Shown: positions 16,500 through 27,381 of the stretch, in pieces
Position numbering within the stretch: the first letter of the stretch is position 1
How the letters are laid out: every line of letters begins with the position of its first letter
Source: Azospirillum oleiclasticum
GTDB lineage: Bacteria; Pseudomonadota; Alphaproteobacteria; Azospirillales; Azospirillaceae
Reading direction: 5' to 3'
Length of the DNA: 64,000 bases
Assembly: GCF_013423485.1 (NCBI RefSeq)
Contig: NZ_JABFFR010000003.1
Span: 485,295-549,294 of the forward strand
The notes under the pieces: model-generated
What the model saw: the letters and a program-made list of their open reading frames with translations, nothing else
Told to the model about the DNA's origin: nothing
Databases searched by the model: none
Position numbers and translations under genes: made by a program

Positions 16500-17357
16500 A
16501 TGAACCCCACCCAGTTGGCCCAGTCGGCCGGATCCACCCTCCCCGCGCCCGCTGTCACCGCACCGGCGGCGGACGCCGCCGTGAACGCGCCTGCCATCGC
16601 CGCGCCGGCGGTGGACGCCGCCGTGAGCGGGCCCGCGGTCGCGGCTCCCGCGGCCGATGCGGCGGTGGCGGCCCACGGCATGCTGCCGGCGGCGCATGAC
16701 CTGTCGATGCTCAGCCTGTTCCTGCAGGCCGATCCGATCGTCAAGGGGGTGATGCTCCTGCTGCTGTTTTGCTCGGTGATCTGCTGGGCGATCATCATCG
16801 AGAAGCTGGTGCGGCTGCATCGCCTCGGCCGCGCGGCGCGCGACTTCGACAACGAGGTGCGGGCGGGCAGCGCCATGACCAACATGGCCGCCATGCCGAA
16901 GAGCACGCGCAGCATCGTGGAGGCCGCGTGGCAGGCGTGGCGCGACGATGACGGGGACGAGTCCCGCGGCGAGCGCCGCGACCGCATCGAACGCGCAATG
17001 CGCGCCGCCATGACCGCCCAGCTCCGCGATTCGGAAACCGGCCTGCCCTTCCTGGCGACGATCGGATCGGCGGCACCCTTCATCGGACTGTTCGGCACGG
17101 TGTGGGGCATCATGAACAGCTTCACCGCCATCGCGCAGTCGAGCGACACCAGCCTCGCCGTCGTCGCCCCCGGCATCGCCGAGGCGCTGTTCGCCACGGC
17201 GATCGGCCTCGTGGCGGCCATCCCGGCGGTCATCGCGTACAACGCGCTGTCCACCCGTCTCGGGCGGCTGTCGCAGAGGATGGGGGCGAGCATCGCCGTC
17301 CTGGGCGTGGCGCTGTCGCGCGTGCGCAAGGCTCCGCTGGTGAAGGCGGCCGAGTGA
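16500..17357 (+). CDS. exbB: TonB-system energiser ExbB
   Basis: ExbB is the pentameric inner-membrane proton-channel scaffold that powers TonB. The 285-residue protein has an unusual alanine/proline-rich N-terminus (about residues 15-60) made of recurring A-P-A-x-x-A-A-V units. A first membrane helix lies near 80-100, followed by a cytoplasmic loop with a charged helical region. The conserved T-I-G-S-A-A-P-F-I-G-L-F-G-T-V-W-G-I block follows, then G-I-A-E-A-L-F-A-T-A-I-G-L in the third helix. MotA/TolQ proteins share this core, but the exbD and tonB neighbours decide the identity. It overlaps exbD by one base. Confidence 0.93.
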   Translation: MNPTQLAQSAGSTLPAPAVTAPAADAAVNAPAIAAPAVDAAVSGPAVAAPAADAAVAAHGMLPAAHDLSMLSLFLQADPIVKGVMLLLLFCSVICWAIIIEKLVRLHRLGRAARDFDNEVRAGSAMTNMAAMPKSTRSIVEAAWQAWRDDDGDESRGERRDRIERAMRAAMTAQLRDSETGLPFLATIGSAAPFIGLFGTVWGIMNSFTAIAQSSDTSLAVVAPGIAEALFATAIGLVAAIPAVIAYNALSTRLGRLSQRMGASIAVLGVALSRVRKAPLVKAAE

Positions 17358-17815
17358 TGGCGATCGCACTGAACCAGTCCGGCGGCGACGGCGACGAGGG
17401 CAACTACCGCCCGATGGCCGAGATCAACGTCACGCCCTTCATCGACGTGATGCTCGTGCTCCTCATCATCTTCATGGTGGCGGCTCCCCTGATGATGGTG
17501 GGCGTGCCGATCCAGCTTCCGAAATCCAGCGCCCAGAAGGTCAGCCAGCCCCGCCAGCCGGTGATCGTCAGCATCGACCGCGAGGGTAAGGTCTTCCTGA
17601 AGGACGAGGCGTTGGCCGAGGACCAGATCCGCCCGCGCCTCGCCGAGCTCGCCAAGGCGGACAAGGATGCCGTCGTCTATGTCCGCGGCGACAAGACCGT
17701 GGCCTATGGCCGCATCATGGAGGTGATGGGCCAAGTGGCGAACGCCGGATTCGCCAAGGTGTCGCTGATGGCCGAAGCGGCGACGGCGGCCGCCACGCCG
17801 GTGACGGCGCGCTGA
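17357..17815 (+). CDS. exbD: TonB-system proton channel subunit ExbD
   Basis: The 152-residue ExbD/TolR-family protein has a short cytoplasmic N-terminus ending P-M-A-E-I-N-V-T-P-F-I-D, one membrane helix, and a periplasmic domain with P-V-I-V-S-I-D and the V-Y-V-R-G-D-K block. D30 in F-I-D-V-M-L-V matches the proton-carrying aspartate of E. coli ExbD (D25). The start ATG shares its A with the TGA of exbB (TGATG). It works in complex with ExbB and TonB. Confidence 0.93.
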   Translation: MAIALNQSGGDGDEGNYRPMAEINVTPFIDVMLVLLIIFMVAAPLMMVGVPIQLPKSSAQKVSQPRQPVIVSIDREGKVFLKDEALAEDQIRPRLAELAKADKDAVVYVRGDKTVAYGRIMEVMGQVANAGFAKVSLMAEAATAAATPVTAR

Positions 17816-17819
17816 TCCC

Positions 17820-18689
17820 ATGTCACGCTCCGTACGTTTCGCCGGCATCGGACTGTCCGCCGGGCTCCACGCCGCCGTGATCGGTGGCCTGCTCGTCGGC
17901 CCGGAAGCGGCTGTGCCGCCACCCCCGCCGGCCCTCATGGAAATGGCGTTGCCGGCACCCGCTCCGCCGGCGCAACAGGTCGCGGAGACGCCGACGGAAG
18001 TCCACGAGGCGACCCCGACGGTGGACCCGCCGCCGCCCGAGACCGCGGTGATTCCGCCGCCAGATCCCGTGACGCCGCCACCCGATCCCGTGCGCACACC
18101 GGTCGAAACCGCCGAGGTGCCTCCGGACGTGCCGGTGACGGAACCCGAGCAGCCGCCCCCCGAGGAGACGGTGGTCGCCGAGGCGGCCGACGCGCCTGTG
18201 GTCGCGACGGCGGTCGAGGACAACCCGGAACTGGTCGCCGCCCCGCCCCCGAAGCCGCGCACGCCGCCGCGTCCAGTGCCGAAGACCGAGACCCGCAAGG
18301 TGGTGGACCGGCGCCCCGATCCCGCTCCGCCACCGCCGCCGCAGACCGCCTCGGTCGCGGCACCCTCCTCGCCCGAGCCGGTGCGTCCGCGGCCGTCGGG
18401 GCCGCCGCCCAACTACCTGGCGAAGCTCGGGGCGTGGCTCGACCGGCACAAGGAGTATCCGCGGCGGGCGCAGTTCGCCCGTCAGCAGGGTACGGCGATC
18501 CTGCGCTTCGCCATCGACCGGCAGGGCAACGTTCTGTTCCATCGCATCGAGCGCTCGTCGGGCTTCACCATCCTGGACGAGGCCGTGGAGGCGATGATCC
18601 AGCGCGCCCAGCCGCTGCCGCCGATCCCGCCCGACATGGATCAGGACCGTCTCGAAATAGCCGTCCCCATCGACTTCCGGATCCGCTGA
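17820..18689 (+). CDS. tonB: TonB family protein
   Basis: The 289-residue protein has one N-terminal signal-anchor helix (about 8-28). A very proline-rich periplasmic spacer (about 30-195, with P-P-P-P-P runs and acidic then basic stretches) leads to a C-terminal TonB domain with Y-P-R-R-A-Q-F-A-R-Q-Q-G and the beta-strand L-R-F-A-I-D-R-Q-G-N-V. It carries proton-motive energy from ExbB/ExbD to outer-membrane receptors. It starts four bases after exbD. No TonB-dependent receptor gene is present in the window. Confidence 0.92.
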   Translation: MSRSVRFAGIGLSAGLHAAVIGGLLVGPEAAVPPPPPALMEMALPAPAPPAQQVAETPTEVHEATPTVDPPPPETAVIPPPDPVTPPPDPVRTPVETAEVPPDVPVTEPEQPPPEETVVAEAADAPVVATAVEDNPELVAAPPPKPRTPPRPVPKTETRKVVDRRPDPAPPPPPQTASVAAPSSPEPVRPRPSGPPPNYLAKLGAWLDRHKEYPRRAQFARQQGTAILRFAIDRQGNVLFHRIERSSGFTILDEAVEAMIQRAQPLPPIPPDMDQDRLEIAVPIDFRIR

Positions 18690-18748
18690 CCGTCCCGCCC
18701 CGTTCTCTATAGGGATGGGACCATCGGCGCGTTGGCCTGGAGCAAGGC

Positions 18749-19066
18749 ATGGCAAAATCCGACACCGGCAATCCCTGCATCAAACTGTGCAAGTTCGACG
18801 ATGCGGGGATGTGCCGCGGCTGCTACCGCACGCGGACGGAGGTGCGGCACTGGAAGCGCCTTGGTGACGGCGCCCGCGCGGCCATCCTGGCGCGGGTATC
18901 GCCGCTGATCGAGCGCATGCGGACCGGGGCGCCATCCCGCAAGCGGATGCGCAAACTGGATCGGAAGATCCGCAAGCTGGAGAAGAAGCTCGCGAAGCTG
19001 CGGCTCGAACGCGCGGAAGCCGCGCCCGCCGCCGTCTCCCAATCCGCTTCCATCCTCCGGCACTGA
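18749..19066 (+). CDS. DUF1289 domain protein
   Basis: The 105-residue protein begins with the DUF1289 cysteine motif: N-P-C-I-K-L-C, then G-M-C-R-G-C-Y-R-T, then E-V-R-H-W. Four cysteines in this spacing suggest a small metal or iron-sulfur site. The rest is a lysine/arginine-rich coiled helix (about 60-90), which is longer than in most members. The function of the family is unknown. The ribosome site is CTGGAGCAAGG just before the ATG. A hairpin follows, facing the convergent takP-like gene. Confidence 0.85.
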   Translation: MAKSDTGNPCIKLCKFDDAGMCRGCYRTRTEVRHWKRLGDGARAAILARVSPLIERMRTGAPSRKRMRKLDRKIRKLEKKLAKLRLERAEAAPAAVSQSASILRH

Positions 19067-19074
19067 AAAGGAAA

Positions 19075-19094
19075 GGCCCCGCCGAAGCGGGGCC
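19075..19094. terminator. Convergent hairpin between the DUF1289 and takP-like genes
   Basis: GGCCCCGC (19075-19082) pairs with GCGGGGCC (19087-19094) around a CGAA tetraloop. The position between two convergent stops suggests shared termination, though T runs are weak. Confidence 0.5.
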
Positions 19095-19113
19095 ATCCAG
19101 CTTTGCCGAACCG

Positions 19114-20585
<1,472 letters not shown>

Positions 20586-22811
20586 TCACCCGAATCGGTT
20601 GTCCTTCGGGAAGCCGTTGGGCGGCATCTTGCCGGCCTCGCCGCGATTGCCCAGCCAACCGGTCAGATCGGTGACGCGGTAGGTGCGTGTCCCCGACAGC
20701 CAGGTCAGCCCGTCGGCCAGCACGAACACCTTCACATCCGACAGGCTCGCATCCTTGTACTTCTGCAATTGCAGCCCCTTGCCGCGGCCCAGCACGGGCA
20801 ACTGGTCGAGCGGGAAGACGGAGAGCCGCCGGTTGTTCCCGACGACGGCCACATGGTCGCCCTCGACCGGCACGCAGATCCGGGCAGCATGGCCGTCGTC
20901 CAGGTTCAGGACCTGCTTGCCGGTGCGGGTCTGCGCGATCACCTCCGACTCGTCGACCTGGAAGCCACGGCCGTCGTCGGCGGCGACGATCCGCCGGCGC
21001 CCCGGCTCGTGCCGGAACATCGTCACGATCTCGGCGTCGTTGGGCAGATCGACCATCAGCCGCAACGGCTCGCCGAAGCCGCGTCCGCGCGGCAGCTTGT
21101 CGGCCGCCAGCGTGTAGAATTTGCCATTGCCGGCGAACAGCAGGATCTTGTCGGTCGTCTCCGCGTGCACGAAGAAGGCGGCCTCGTCGCCCTCCTTGTA
21201 CTTCACGTCGGCCCGCTCGACGTCGGTCATGTGGCCGCGCACGGCGCGGATCCAGCCCTTCTTCGAGCAGAAGACGGTCAGTGGCTCGCGTTCGACCGTG
21301 GCTTCCAGCGGGATGTCGATAACGGTCGGCGCGTCGGCGATGTCGGTACGGCGCTTGCCCAGCTCGCCGCTGCCGAAACGGCGCTTGATCGCCGTGATCT
21401 CCTCGCCGATCCGCTTCCAGCGCCGCCCCTCGTCGCCCAGCAGCTCGGTCAGTTCCGCCTTCTCCGCCATGAGAGCGTCGAATTCCTTGCGGATCTCGAA
21501 CTCCTCCAGCTTGCGCAGGTTGCGCAGCCGCATGTCGAGAATGGCGTTGGCCTGCACCTCGGTCAGCTCGAAGCGGCGCATCAGCTCCTGCTTCGGCTCA
21601 TCCTCCTCACGGATGATGCGGATGACCTCGTCGAGGTTCAGGTAGGCGATCAGATAGCCGCCCAGCACCTCCAGCCGATGGTCGATCTGCCGCATGCGGT
21701 TGTTGGAGCGGCGGACCAGCACCTGGTGCCGGTGGTCGAGGAAGGCCTGCAGCACCTCGCGCAGATCCATGACGCGCGGGACATTGTCCGCTCCCAGCAC
21801 ATTCATGTTCAGCGGGAAGCGGACCTCCAGGTCGGTCGCCAGGAACAGCGAGGCCATCAGCACGTCGGGATCGACGTTGCGGCTCTTGGGCACCAACACC
21901 AGCCGCACATCCTCGGCCGACTCGTCGCGGATGTCCTCCAGCAGCACCAGCTTGCGGGCGGCCAGAAGCTCGGCGATCTTCTCGACCAGCCGCGCCTTCT
22001 GCACCTGGTAGGGCATCTCGGTCACGATGATCTGCCAGGTGCCGTTGGGCAGCTTCTCCTGCGTCCAGCGTGCCCGCAGACGGAAGCCGCCGCGCCCGGT
22101 CCGGTAGGCCTCCAGCACGTTCGCCCGCGGCTCGACCAGAACGCCGCCGGTCGGGAAGTCCGGTCCGGGCAGGAGCCCGGCCAGCGTCTCGATGCTCGCG
22201 TCGCGATGCTTGATCAGATGCTTCAGCGCGTCGCAGATCTCGCCCACATTGTGCGGCGGGATGCTGGTCGCCATGCCCACGGCGATGCCGCTGGCGCCGT
22301 TGGCCAGCAGGTTGGGGAAGCTGGCGGGAAGCACCGCCGGCTCCTCCCCGTCGCCGTCGTAGGTGGCGCGGAAATCGACCGCGTCCTCGTCGATTCCTTC
22401 CAGCAGGGCCTTGGCGACGTCGGTCAGGCGGGCTTCCGTGTACCGCATGGCCGCGGCGTTGTCGCCGTCGATGTTGCCGAAATTGCCCTGCCCGTCGATC
22501 AGCGGGTAACGCACCGCGAAGTCCTGCGCGAGGCGCACCAGCGCCTCGTACACCGCGACGTCGCCGTGCGGGTGGAACTTGCCGATCACGTCGCCGACCA
22601 CGCGCGCGCATTTCTTCGGCGGCGTGTTCGGCTCCAGCCGCAGCTGGCTCATGGCGAAGAGCAGCCGCCGGTGCACCGGCTTCAGCCCGTCGCGCACGTC
22701 GGGCAGCGACCGCGCCATGATGGTGGAAAGCGCGTAGCTCAGGTAACGCTCGCCCAGCGCTTCGGCGAGCGGCTTGTCCTGGATGTCCATAGCAGGGTCT
22801 TGCGTCGTCAT
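20586..22811 (-). CDS. parC: DNA topoisomerase IV subunit A ParC
   Basis: ParC is the DNA-breaking subunit of topoisomerase IV, which decatenates chromosomes. The 741-residue protein has the winged-helix and tower domain with [21 protein letters not shown] and the quinolone region [10 protein letters not shown]. The active-site tyrosine is in A-M-R-Y-T-E-A-R-L, and C-terminal beta-pinwheel blades contain G-R-G-F-Q type segments. GyrA is excluded by length and by the absence of a GyrA box. At the position of E. coli Ser80 there is a valine. It is the last gene of the minus-strand run, 19 bases after recO. Confidence 0.93.
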   Translation of the reverse strand: MTTQDPAMDIQDKPLAEALGERYLSYALSTIMARSLPDVRDGLKPVHRRLLFAMSQLRLEPNTPPKKCARVVGDVIGKFHPHGDVAVYEALVRLAQDFAVRYPLIDGQGNFGNIDGDNAAAMRYTEARLTDVAKALLEGIDEDAVDFRATYDGDGEEPAVLPASFPNLLANGASGIAVGMATSIPPHNVGEICDALKHLIKHRDASIETLAGLLPGPDFPTGGVLVEPRANVLEAYRTGRGGFRLRARWTQEKLPNGTWQIIVTEMPYQVQKARLVEKIAELLAARKLVLLEDIRDESAEDVRLVLVPKSRNVDPDVLMASLFLATDLEVRFPLNMNVLGADNVPRVMDLREVLQAFLDHRHQVLVRRSNNRMRQIDHRLEVLGGYLIAYLNLDEVIRIIREEDEPKQELMRRFELTEVQANAILDMRLRNLRKLEEFEIRKEFDALMAEKAELTELLGDEGRRWKRIGEEITAIKRRFGSGELGKRRTDIADAPTVIDIPLEATVEREPLTVFCSKKGWIRAVRGHMTDVERADVKYKEGDEAAFFVHAETTDKILLFAGNGKFYTLAADKLPRGRGFGEPLRLMVDLPNDAEIVTMFRHEPGRRRIVAADDGRGFQVDESEVIAQTRTGKQVLNLDDGHAARICVPVEGDHVAVVGNNRRLSVFPLDQLPVLGRGKGLQLQKYKDASLSDVKVFVLADGLTWLSGTRTYRVTDLTGWLGNRGEAGKMPPNGFPKDNRFG

Positions 22812-22830
22812 GGCGGGGACGCTACCGGAT

Positions 22831-23553
22831 TTAGACGGCCGGCGCTACCGCGTTCGCGTAACGTTCCATCAGTCGCACGCGCGCCGCCGGCAGTGGCCCG
22901 GCCAGCAGGTGGCGTTCGAGGAAATGGCCGGTCAGCTTCAGCCCGTCCGCCACCTCCGTCGCCCCGCCCCCGCCGCGGCCGATGAGGAAGGGCGGCAGCG
23001 GCAGCAGCCGGTCGCGGAACGGTTCCCCCGCCGCGGCGGACACCGCGCGCCCCGTGCGCGGGCTGACATAGGCGAGGTAATCGTTGGTGCCGGTCACCGC
23101 GCAGCGGCCGAGATCCAGACCGAATCCCAGCTCGGCCAGCAGCCCGACCTCCCACCGGACATAGGTTTCCGCCCAGGCCGGGCTGTCCAGCAGCCCGAAC
23201 AGGGCCAGCAGCCCGTCGAACAGGACGGGGTGCGGCTCGTGCTCCGGCACCGCCTCCGCCGCGAGCGCGCAGGCGGCCGCCAGCGCCGCCAGCCGCGGCG
23301 GATCGTCCAGGATCGCGGTGCCGTAGCCGTGCACCGCTTCCAGTGTGAAGCTGCCGAGATGCTCGGGCAGACGGCCGCGCCAGCGCACGTCCACCAGGGT
23401 TCCGGGTTCGAGGTTGCCGCGCTGCCGGCTGGACCGGCCGCCATGGACCAAGCCGCCGTGCCGGCCGTGCCCGCGCGTCAGAAGCGTCGCCACGGCGGAA
23501 GCTTCGCCATGCGCGCGTGTCGCCAACACGATGCCCCGATCCGACCATTCCAT
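22831..23553 (-). CDS. recO: DNA repair protein RecO
   Basis: RecO helps load RecA on gapped DNA with RecF and RecR. The 240-residue protein begins with an OB-fold of the usual form ([15 protein letters not shown], then [12 protein letters not shown]). Next comes the [12 protein letters not shown] segment common in alphaproteobacteria, and an all-helical domain with [18 protein letters not shown]. The zinc-binding cysteines of Deinococcus-type RecO are not present, apart from a lone C in G-R-C-A-V-T-G. It sits between a DUF1003 gene and parC. Confidence 0.92.
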   Translation of the reverse strand: MEWSDRGIVLATRAHGEASAVATLLTRGHGRHGGLVHGGRSSRQRGNLEPGTLVDVRWRGRLPEHLGSFTLEAVHGYGTAILDDPPRLAALAAACALAAEAVPEHEPHPVLFDGLLALFGLLDSPAWAETYVRWEVGLLAELGFGLDLGRCAVTGTNDYLAYVSPRTGRAVSAAAGEPFRDRLLPLPPFLIGRGGGGATEVADGLKLTGHFLERHLLAGPLPAARVRLMERYANAVAPAV

Positions 23554-23602
23554 GGAACAAAGATAGTACGAGGAGTGCGCTCGCGCCAGCGCCCCGTTCC
23601 CG

Positions 23603-24325
23603 TCATTCCGGCTTCGACGAGCGTTTGCCGTCGCGGATGATCTCCATCTGCAGGTGCTGGATTTCGGCCAGCCGCTCCCACTGCCGCAGGATCAGGTAGT
23701 CCATCTTCTCGTGCAGGTGACGGATCTCCAACTCCGCTTTCAGGTTGACGCGGTAGTCGTTCTCCGACCGCAGCCGGTCCTTCGCCTCCTGGCGCCTCTG
23801 GCTCATCATGATGATGGGCGCCTGCACGGCGGCGAGGCAGGACAGCAGCAGGTTGAGCAGGATGAACGGATAAGGGTCGAAGCGATCCCAATCTACGGCA
23901 TTCCAGGCGATCCAGAAGAACAGGAAGCCTCCGAAGGAGCTCAGGAACCACCAACTTCCACCGAAGGTGGCGATTTTGTCGGACAACCGCTCCCCGAATG
24001 TGCGGCGGTCCTCATAGGACTCGTCCGGGTTTTCGGCCAGCGTCTCCTCGCGCGCGATGCTTTCGGCCACGCGGCGGTCCAACTCGGTCAATTCGCCCCG
24101 CTCGTCCTCCAGCAGCTCGGTGATGTGCAGGGCGCGATAACGGGCCGCCTCCTCGCGGTCGATCAGCGCATCGGCCGGCAGGTCCGGGTGGTCCTTACGG
24201 ATGCGCTCGACAAGACTGGGCCGCATCGTCCCGAGCGCCACAAGGTCGCGCCGGTCACGCGACACCCCGGTTATGGCGCAACGGGCGCGCCCGCCGGCTG
24301 CCTCGGTCGCATCGTCACCGGCCAT
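23603..24325 (-). CDS. DUF1003 membrane protein
   Basis: The 240-residue protein has a long polar N-terminus (about 1-125) containing R-R-V-A-E-S-I-A, then the DUF1003 core: D-K-I-A-T-F-G-G-S-W-W-F and two membrane helices separated by F-D-P-Y-P-F-I-L-L-N-L. After these comes Q-A-P-I-I-M-M-S-Q-R-R-Q-E-A-K-D-R and a charged helix with E-N-D-Y-R-V-N-L-K-A-E. The function is unknown. It lies 16 bases downstream of era and 49 bases upstream of recO on the same strand. Confidence 0.88.
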   Translation of the reverse strand: MAGDDATEAAGGRARCAITGVSRDRRDLVALGTMRPSLVERIRKDHPDLPADALIDREEAARYRALHITELLEDERGELTELDRRVAESIAREETLAENPDESYEDRRTFGERLSDKIATFGGSWWFLSSFGGFLFFWIAWNAVDWDRFDPYPFILLNLLLSCLAAVQAPIIMMSQRRQEAKDRLRSENDYRVNLKAELEIRHLHEKMDYLILRQWERLAEIQHLQMEIIRDGKRSSKPE

Positions 24326-24341
24326 GGTGGCCCTCCGACGG

Positions 24342-25367
24342 TCAGGCTTTGAAGTCCAGTCCCCAGGCGGCGAAGCGCTCGGGGTCGTTCTCCCAGTCCT
24401 CGCGCACCTTGACGAACAGCATCAGGTGCACGCGCTGCTCCAGCATCGCCTCCAGCTCGGTGCGCGCCGCCTGCCCGATGCGCTTGATGCGGCTGCCGCC
24501 CTTGCCCAACACGATGGCCTTCTGGCTCTCGCGCTGGACATAGACGACTTGGCTGATCTTCACCGAGCCGTTCCCGAACTCCTCCCAGGATTCCGTTTCC
24601 ACCGTGGCGGCGTAGGGCAGTTCCTGGTGAAGCTGGACGAACAGCTTTTCCCGCGTGATCTCGGCCGCGATCAGCCGCATCGGCATGTCCGAGATCTGGT
24701 CCTCCGGAAACAGCCACGGCCCCTCCGGAAGGCGGCCGGCGATGATCCGTCGCAGGTCGGCGACGCCGTCGCCGCTCTGGGCGGAGATCATGAAGGTGTC
24801 GGTGAACACTCCGTCCCGGTTCAGCTCTTCGGTCAGGGCGAGCAGCGTGTCGCGGCGGACGAGGTCGATCTTGTTCAGGATCAGGATGGCCTGTCGCCCC
24901 TGTTCCTTCAGCCGCGCGACGATGCCGCGCGTGTCCTCGTCCACCCCGCGGCGGGAGGCGTCGAACAGCACCCCGATGAAGTCGGCATCCTCCGCCCCCT
25001 GCCACGCCGCCGCCACCATGGCGCGATCGAGCCGGCGCTTGGGCCGGAAGATGCCGGGCGTGTCGACGAAGATCATCTGCGCGTCGCCTTCGACCGCGAT
25101 GCCCAGCACGCGCACGCGCGTCGTCTGCACCTTGGGGCTGACGATCGACACCTTGCTGCCGATCAGCGTGTTCAGCAGCGTCGATTTGCCGGCGTTGGGC
25201 GCGCCGACCAGCGCCACGAAGCCGCAGCGGGGATGCTCGGGCATCCGCGCCGCGACCACGGCACCGCCCTCGTCCACCGCGACGCTTTCATCCGCCGCGC
25301 CGCCGTCTTCCACCGCGTCGCCGTCTTCCACCGCGCCGGTGTCGTCGTTCATCGATTCGTCAGTCAT
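24342..25367 (-). CDS. era: GTPase Era
   Basis: Era is the essential GTPase that checks 16S rRNA 3'-end maturation. G motifs are clear: P-loop G-A-P-N-A-G-K-S at 55-62, D-T-P-G, and N-K-I-D. A C-terminal KH domain has V-L-G-K-G-G-S-R-I-K-R-I-G. From the first ATG the protein has 341 residues, about 40 more than usual. The extra N-terminus is acidic and repetitive (A-V-E-D-G-D-A-V-E-D-G-G), and an internal ATG at 25244 would give a normal 300-residue Era. The upstream start overlaps rnc by eight bases and has a GGAG site. The rnc-era pair is widely conserved. Confidence 0.94.
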   Translation of the reverse strand: MTDESMNDDTGAVEDGDAVEDGGAADESVAVDEGGAVVAARMPEHPRCGFVALVGAPNAGKSTLLNTLIGSKVSIVSPKVQTTRVRVLGIAVEGDAQMIFVDTPGIFRPKRRLDRAMVAAAWQGAEDADFIGVLFDASRRGVDEDTRGIVARLKEQGRQAILILNKIDLVRRDTLLALTEELNRDGVFTDTFMISAQSGDGVADLRRIIAGRLPEGPWLFPEDQISDMPMRLIAAEITREKLFVQLHQELPYAATVETESWEEFGNGSVKISQVVYVQRESQKAIVLGKGGSRIKRIGQAARTELEAMLEQRVHLMLFVKVREDWENDPERFAAWGLDFKA

Positions 25368-26109
25368 CCACCATCACTCCGGCCTGGCGCAGCAGCAGCC
25401 GCGCGGCCTCCTTCTCGGCCGCGCGCTTGCTGGTCCCCGATCCGATCACCGGGTCTGATCCGGCGACCAGAACCCGCACCCGGAACATCGGCGCGTGCGC
25501 GCTGCCGCTCTGTTCAACCAGCTCATAGACCGGCAGCGGCCGGCCCCGTCCCTGCGCCCATTCCTGGAGCGCCGTCTTCGGGTCCATCGGCGGCGGCACG
25601 GACCGCTCCAGCCATTCGTGCCAGTGCCGCCGGATGAAACTCCGGCACGGCTCCAGCCCGCCATCGCGGTAGAGCGCCCCGATCACCGCCTCGCACGCGT
25701 CCGCCAGGATCGTGGGGTTTGCCCGCCCTCCCCCGGCATCCTCCGCCGGCGACAGCACCATATACCGGCCAAGATCGACCGTCCGCGCGACGCGCGCCAG
25801 CGTCTCCCGCCGGACCAGCGAGGCGTGGCGCTTCGCCAGCGCCCCCTCCTTCTCGCGCGGGTACTGCTCCACCAGCCAGTCCGCGATGACCAGCCCGAGC
25901 ACCCGGTCGCCCAGGAACTCCAGCCGCTCGTACCCGCAGGCGACCTCGCCGCCGCGGTCGCGGCTGCCGGTGCGATCCAGCCCCATCACGCTGGGGTGCG
26001 TCACCGCCTCCCGCAGCAGGGCCGGATCGGCGAACGCGTGGCCGAGCGCCGCGGCAAGCTCCCTCGGGTCCGCCGTCTCCGGAGCGCCGGCACCGCCCGG
26101 CTCCGTCAT
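25360..26109 (-). CDS. rnc: Ribonuclease III
   Basis: RNase III cuts double-stranded RNA, including the rRNA precursor. The 249-residue protein has the endonuclease signature E-R-L-E-F-L-G-D-R-V-L-G (about 61-72), with metal-binding glutamate and aspartate. A second acidic site is in D-A-C-E-A-V-I-G-A (about 137-145). A C-terminal double-stranded RNA-binding domain follows, with A-L-Q-E-W-A-Q-G-R-G and G-T-S-K-R-A-A-E-K-E-A-A. It begins one base after the lepB stop and overlaps era. Confidence 0.94.
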   Translation of the reverse strand: MTEPGGAGAPETADPRELAAALGHAFADPALLREAVTHPSVMGLDRTGSRDRGGEVACGYERLEFLGDRVLGLVIADWLVEQYPREKEGALAKRHASLVRRETLARVARTVDLGRYMVLSPAEDAGGGRANPTILADACEAVIGALYRDGGLEPCRSFIRRHWHEWLERSVPPPMDPKTALQEWAQGRGRPLPVYELVEQSGSAHAPMFRVRVLVAGSDPVIGSGTSKRAAEKEAARLLLRQAGVMVDD

Positions 26110-26110
26110 C

Positions 26111-26914
26111 TCAGGTCACGCCTTCGAACAGGCGACCGAACCGCAGGTCGAACGGCCAGCGCCACAGCTCGTAGAAGCGCGTGCCCTCGTCGAGCGAGAA
26201 GAAGATGAACTCCGCCCGGCCGACGAGGTTCTCCAGCGGCACATAGCCGACCTGGGACGGCACGCGGCTGTCCAGCGAGTTGTCGCGGTTGTCGCCCATC
26301 ATGAAGACATGCCCTTCCGGCACGCGGTAGATGGGTGTGTCGTCGAGCGGACCGCGGTCCGTCTCCTCGATGATCAGGTGCGTGCGGCCGTTGGGCAGCG
26401 TCTCGCGGTACTGGGTGATCGGCACCTCGCGTCCCAGCGCGTCGCGCGTGACGTAGTCCGACACGCGCTCCCGCTTGACCGGCTGACCGTTGATGTGGAG
26501 CACGCCGCCGATCACCTGCACCGTATCGCCCGGCAGGCCGACCACGCGCTTGATGTAGTCGGTCTTGTTGTCGCGCGGCAGCTTGAAGACGGCCACGTCG
26601 CCGCGCTCCGGCGTGGAATCGAAGACGCGCCCCTCGAACACCGGCAGGCCGAACGCGACCGTGTGCTTGCTGTAGCCGTAGGAGAACTTCGACACGAACA
26701 GGTAGTCACCGATCAGCAAGGTCGGGATCATCGAACCCGAGGGGATGTTGAACGGCTCGTACGCGAAGGTCCGCACGCCGAAAGCGATGATGACGGCGTA
26801 GAAAACGGTCTTCAGCGTTTCGCCGAATCCACCGGCTTCCTTGGGTTTCTCGATCACAGCGGTCTGCTTTCGATTTTCGGAGTCGGGCGTGGCCGCCGGT
26901 CGGTTCAGGGTCAT
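26111..26914 (-). CDS. lepB: Signal peptidase I LepB
   Basis: LepB removes signal peptides from exported proteins at the outer face of the inner membrane. The 267-residue protein has one N-terminal membrane helix (about 35-52). The catalytic serine is in I-P-S-G-S-M-I-P-T (S61), the general-base lysine is in [11 protein letters not shown], and the late [12 protein letters not shown] box is present. The ATG at 26914 overlaps the TGA of acpS (ATGA). A longer frame open to 27562 is antisense-like read-through of acpS and pdxJ DNA and is not used. Confidence 0.94.
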   Translation of the reverse strand: MTLNRPAATPDSENRKQTAVIEKPKEAGGFGETLKTVFYAVIIAFGVRTFAYEPFNIPSGSMIPTLLIGDYLFVSKFSYGYSKHTVAFGLPVFEGRVFDSTPERGDVAVFKLPRDNKTDYIKRVVGLPGDTVQVIGGVLHINGQPVKRERVSDYVTRDALGREVPITQYRETLPNGRTHLIIEETDRGPLDDTPIYRVPEGHVFMMGDNRDNSLDSRVPSQVGYVPLENLVGRAEFIFFSLDEGTRFYELWRWPFDLRFGRLFEGVT

Positions 26915-27366
26915 GCGATGGAAGCCGTGGACGTGGGGGCGGGGACGGGCGAAGGTTCGGCGCTGATGATCACGAAGGCTTCCGCCATCGGGTACTCGTC
27001 GGTGATGGTGACGTGGATTCGCGGCACCATGCCGGACGGCGTGATCGTGCGCAGCCGCTCCAGCGCTCCGCCGGTCAAGGCCATGGTCGGCTGCCCGGTC
27101 GGCAGGTTGACCACCCCCATGTCGCGCCAGAACACGCCGTCGCGAAAACCGGTGCCGAGCGCCTTGGCGCACGCCTCCTTGGCGGCGAAGCGCTTGGCAT
27201 AGCTGGCCGCCCGCGCGTTGCGCGGCCCATCGCCGGCGTAGCGGCGTTCGGATTTGCGGCGCTCCACCTCGGTGAAGACGCGGTCGATGAAGCGGTCCCC
27301 GAACCGTTCCAGCGATTTCTCGATGCGCCGGATGTCGGTCAGGTCGTTGCCGATGCCGAGGATCAT
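26911..27366 (-). CDS. acpS: Holo-acyl-carrier-protein synthase
   Basis: AcpS transfers phosphopantetheine from CoA to apo-ACP. The 151-residue protein has the magnesium site [12 protein letters not shown] (D8), R-F-I-D-R-V-F-T near 25, and [14 protein letters not shown] with its catalytic glutamate near 60. The tail after I-I-S-A-E ([11 protein letters not shown]) is an extra, probably disordered segment. It lies between pdxJ (15-base gap) and lepB (overlap), an arrangement common in alphaproteobacteria. Confidence 0.93.
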   Translation of the reverse strand: MILGIGNDLTDIRRIEKSLERFGDRFIDRVFTEVERRKSERRYAGDGPRNARAASYAKRFAAKEACAKALGTGFRDGVFWRDMGVVNLPTGQPTMALTGGALERLRTITPSGMVPRIHVTITDEYPMAEAFVIISAEPSPVPAPTSTASIA

Positions 27367-27381
27367 GGCTCCGCCCGTCCC

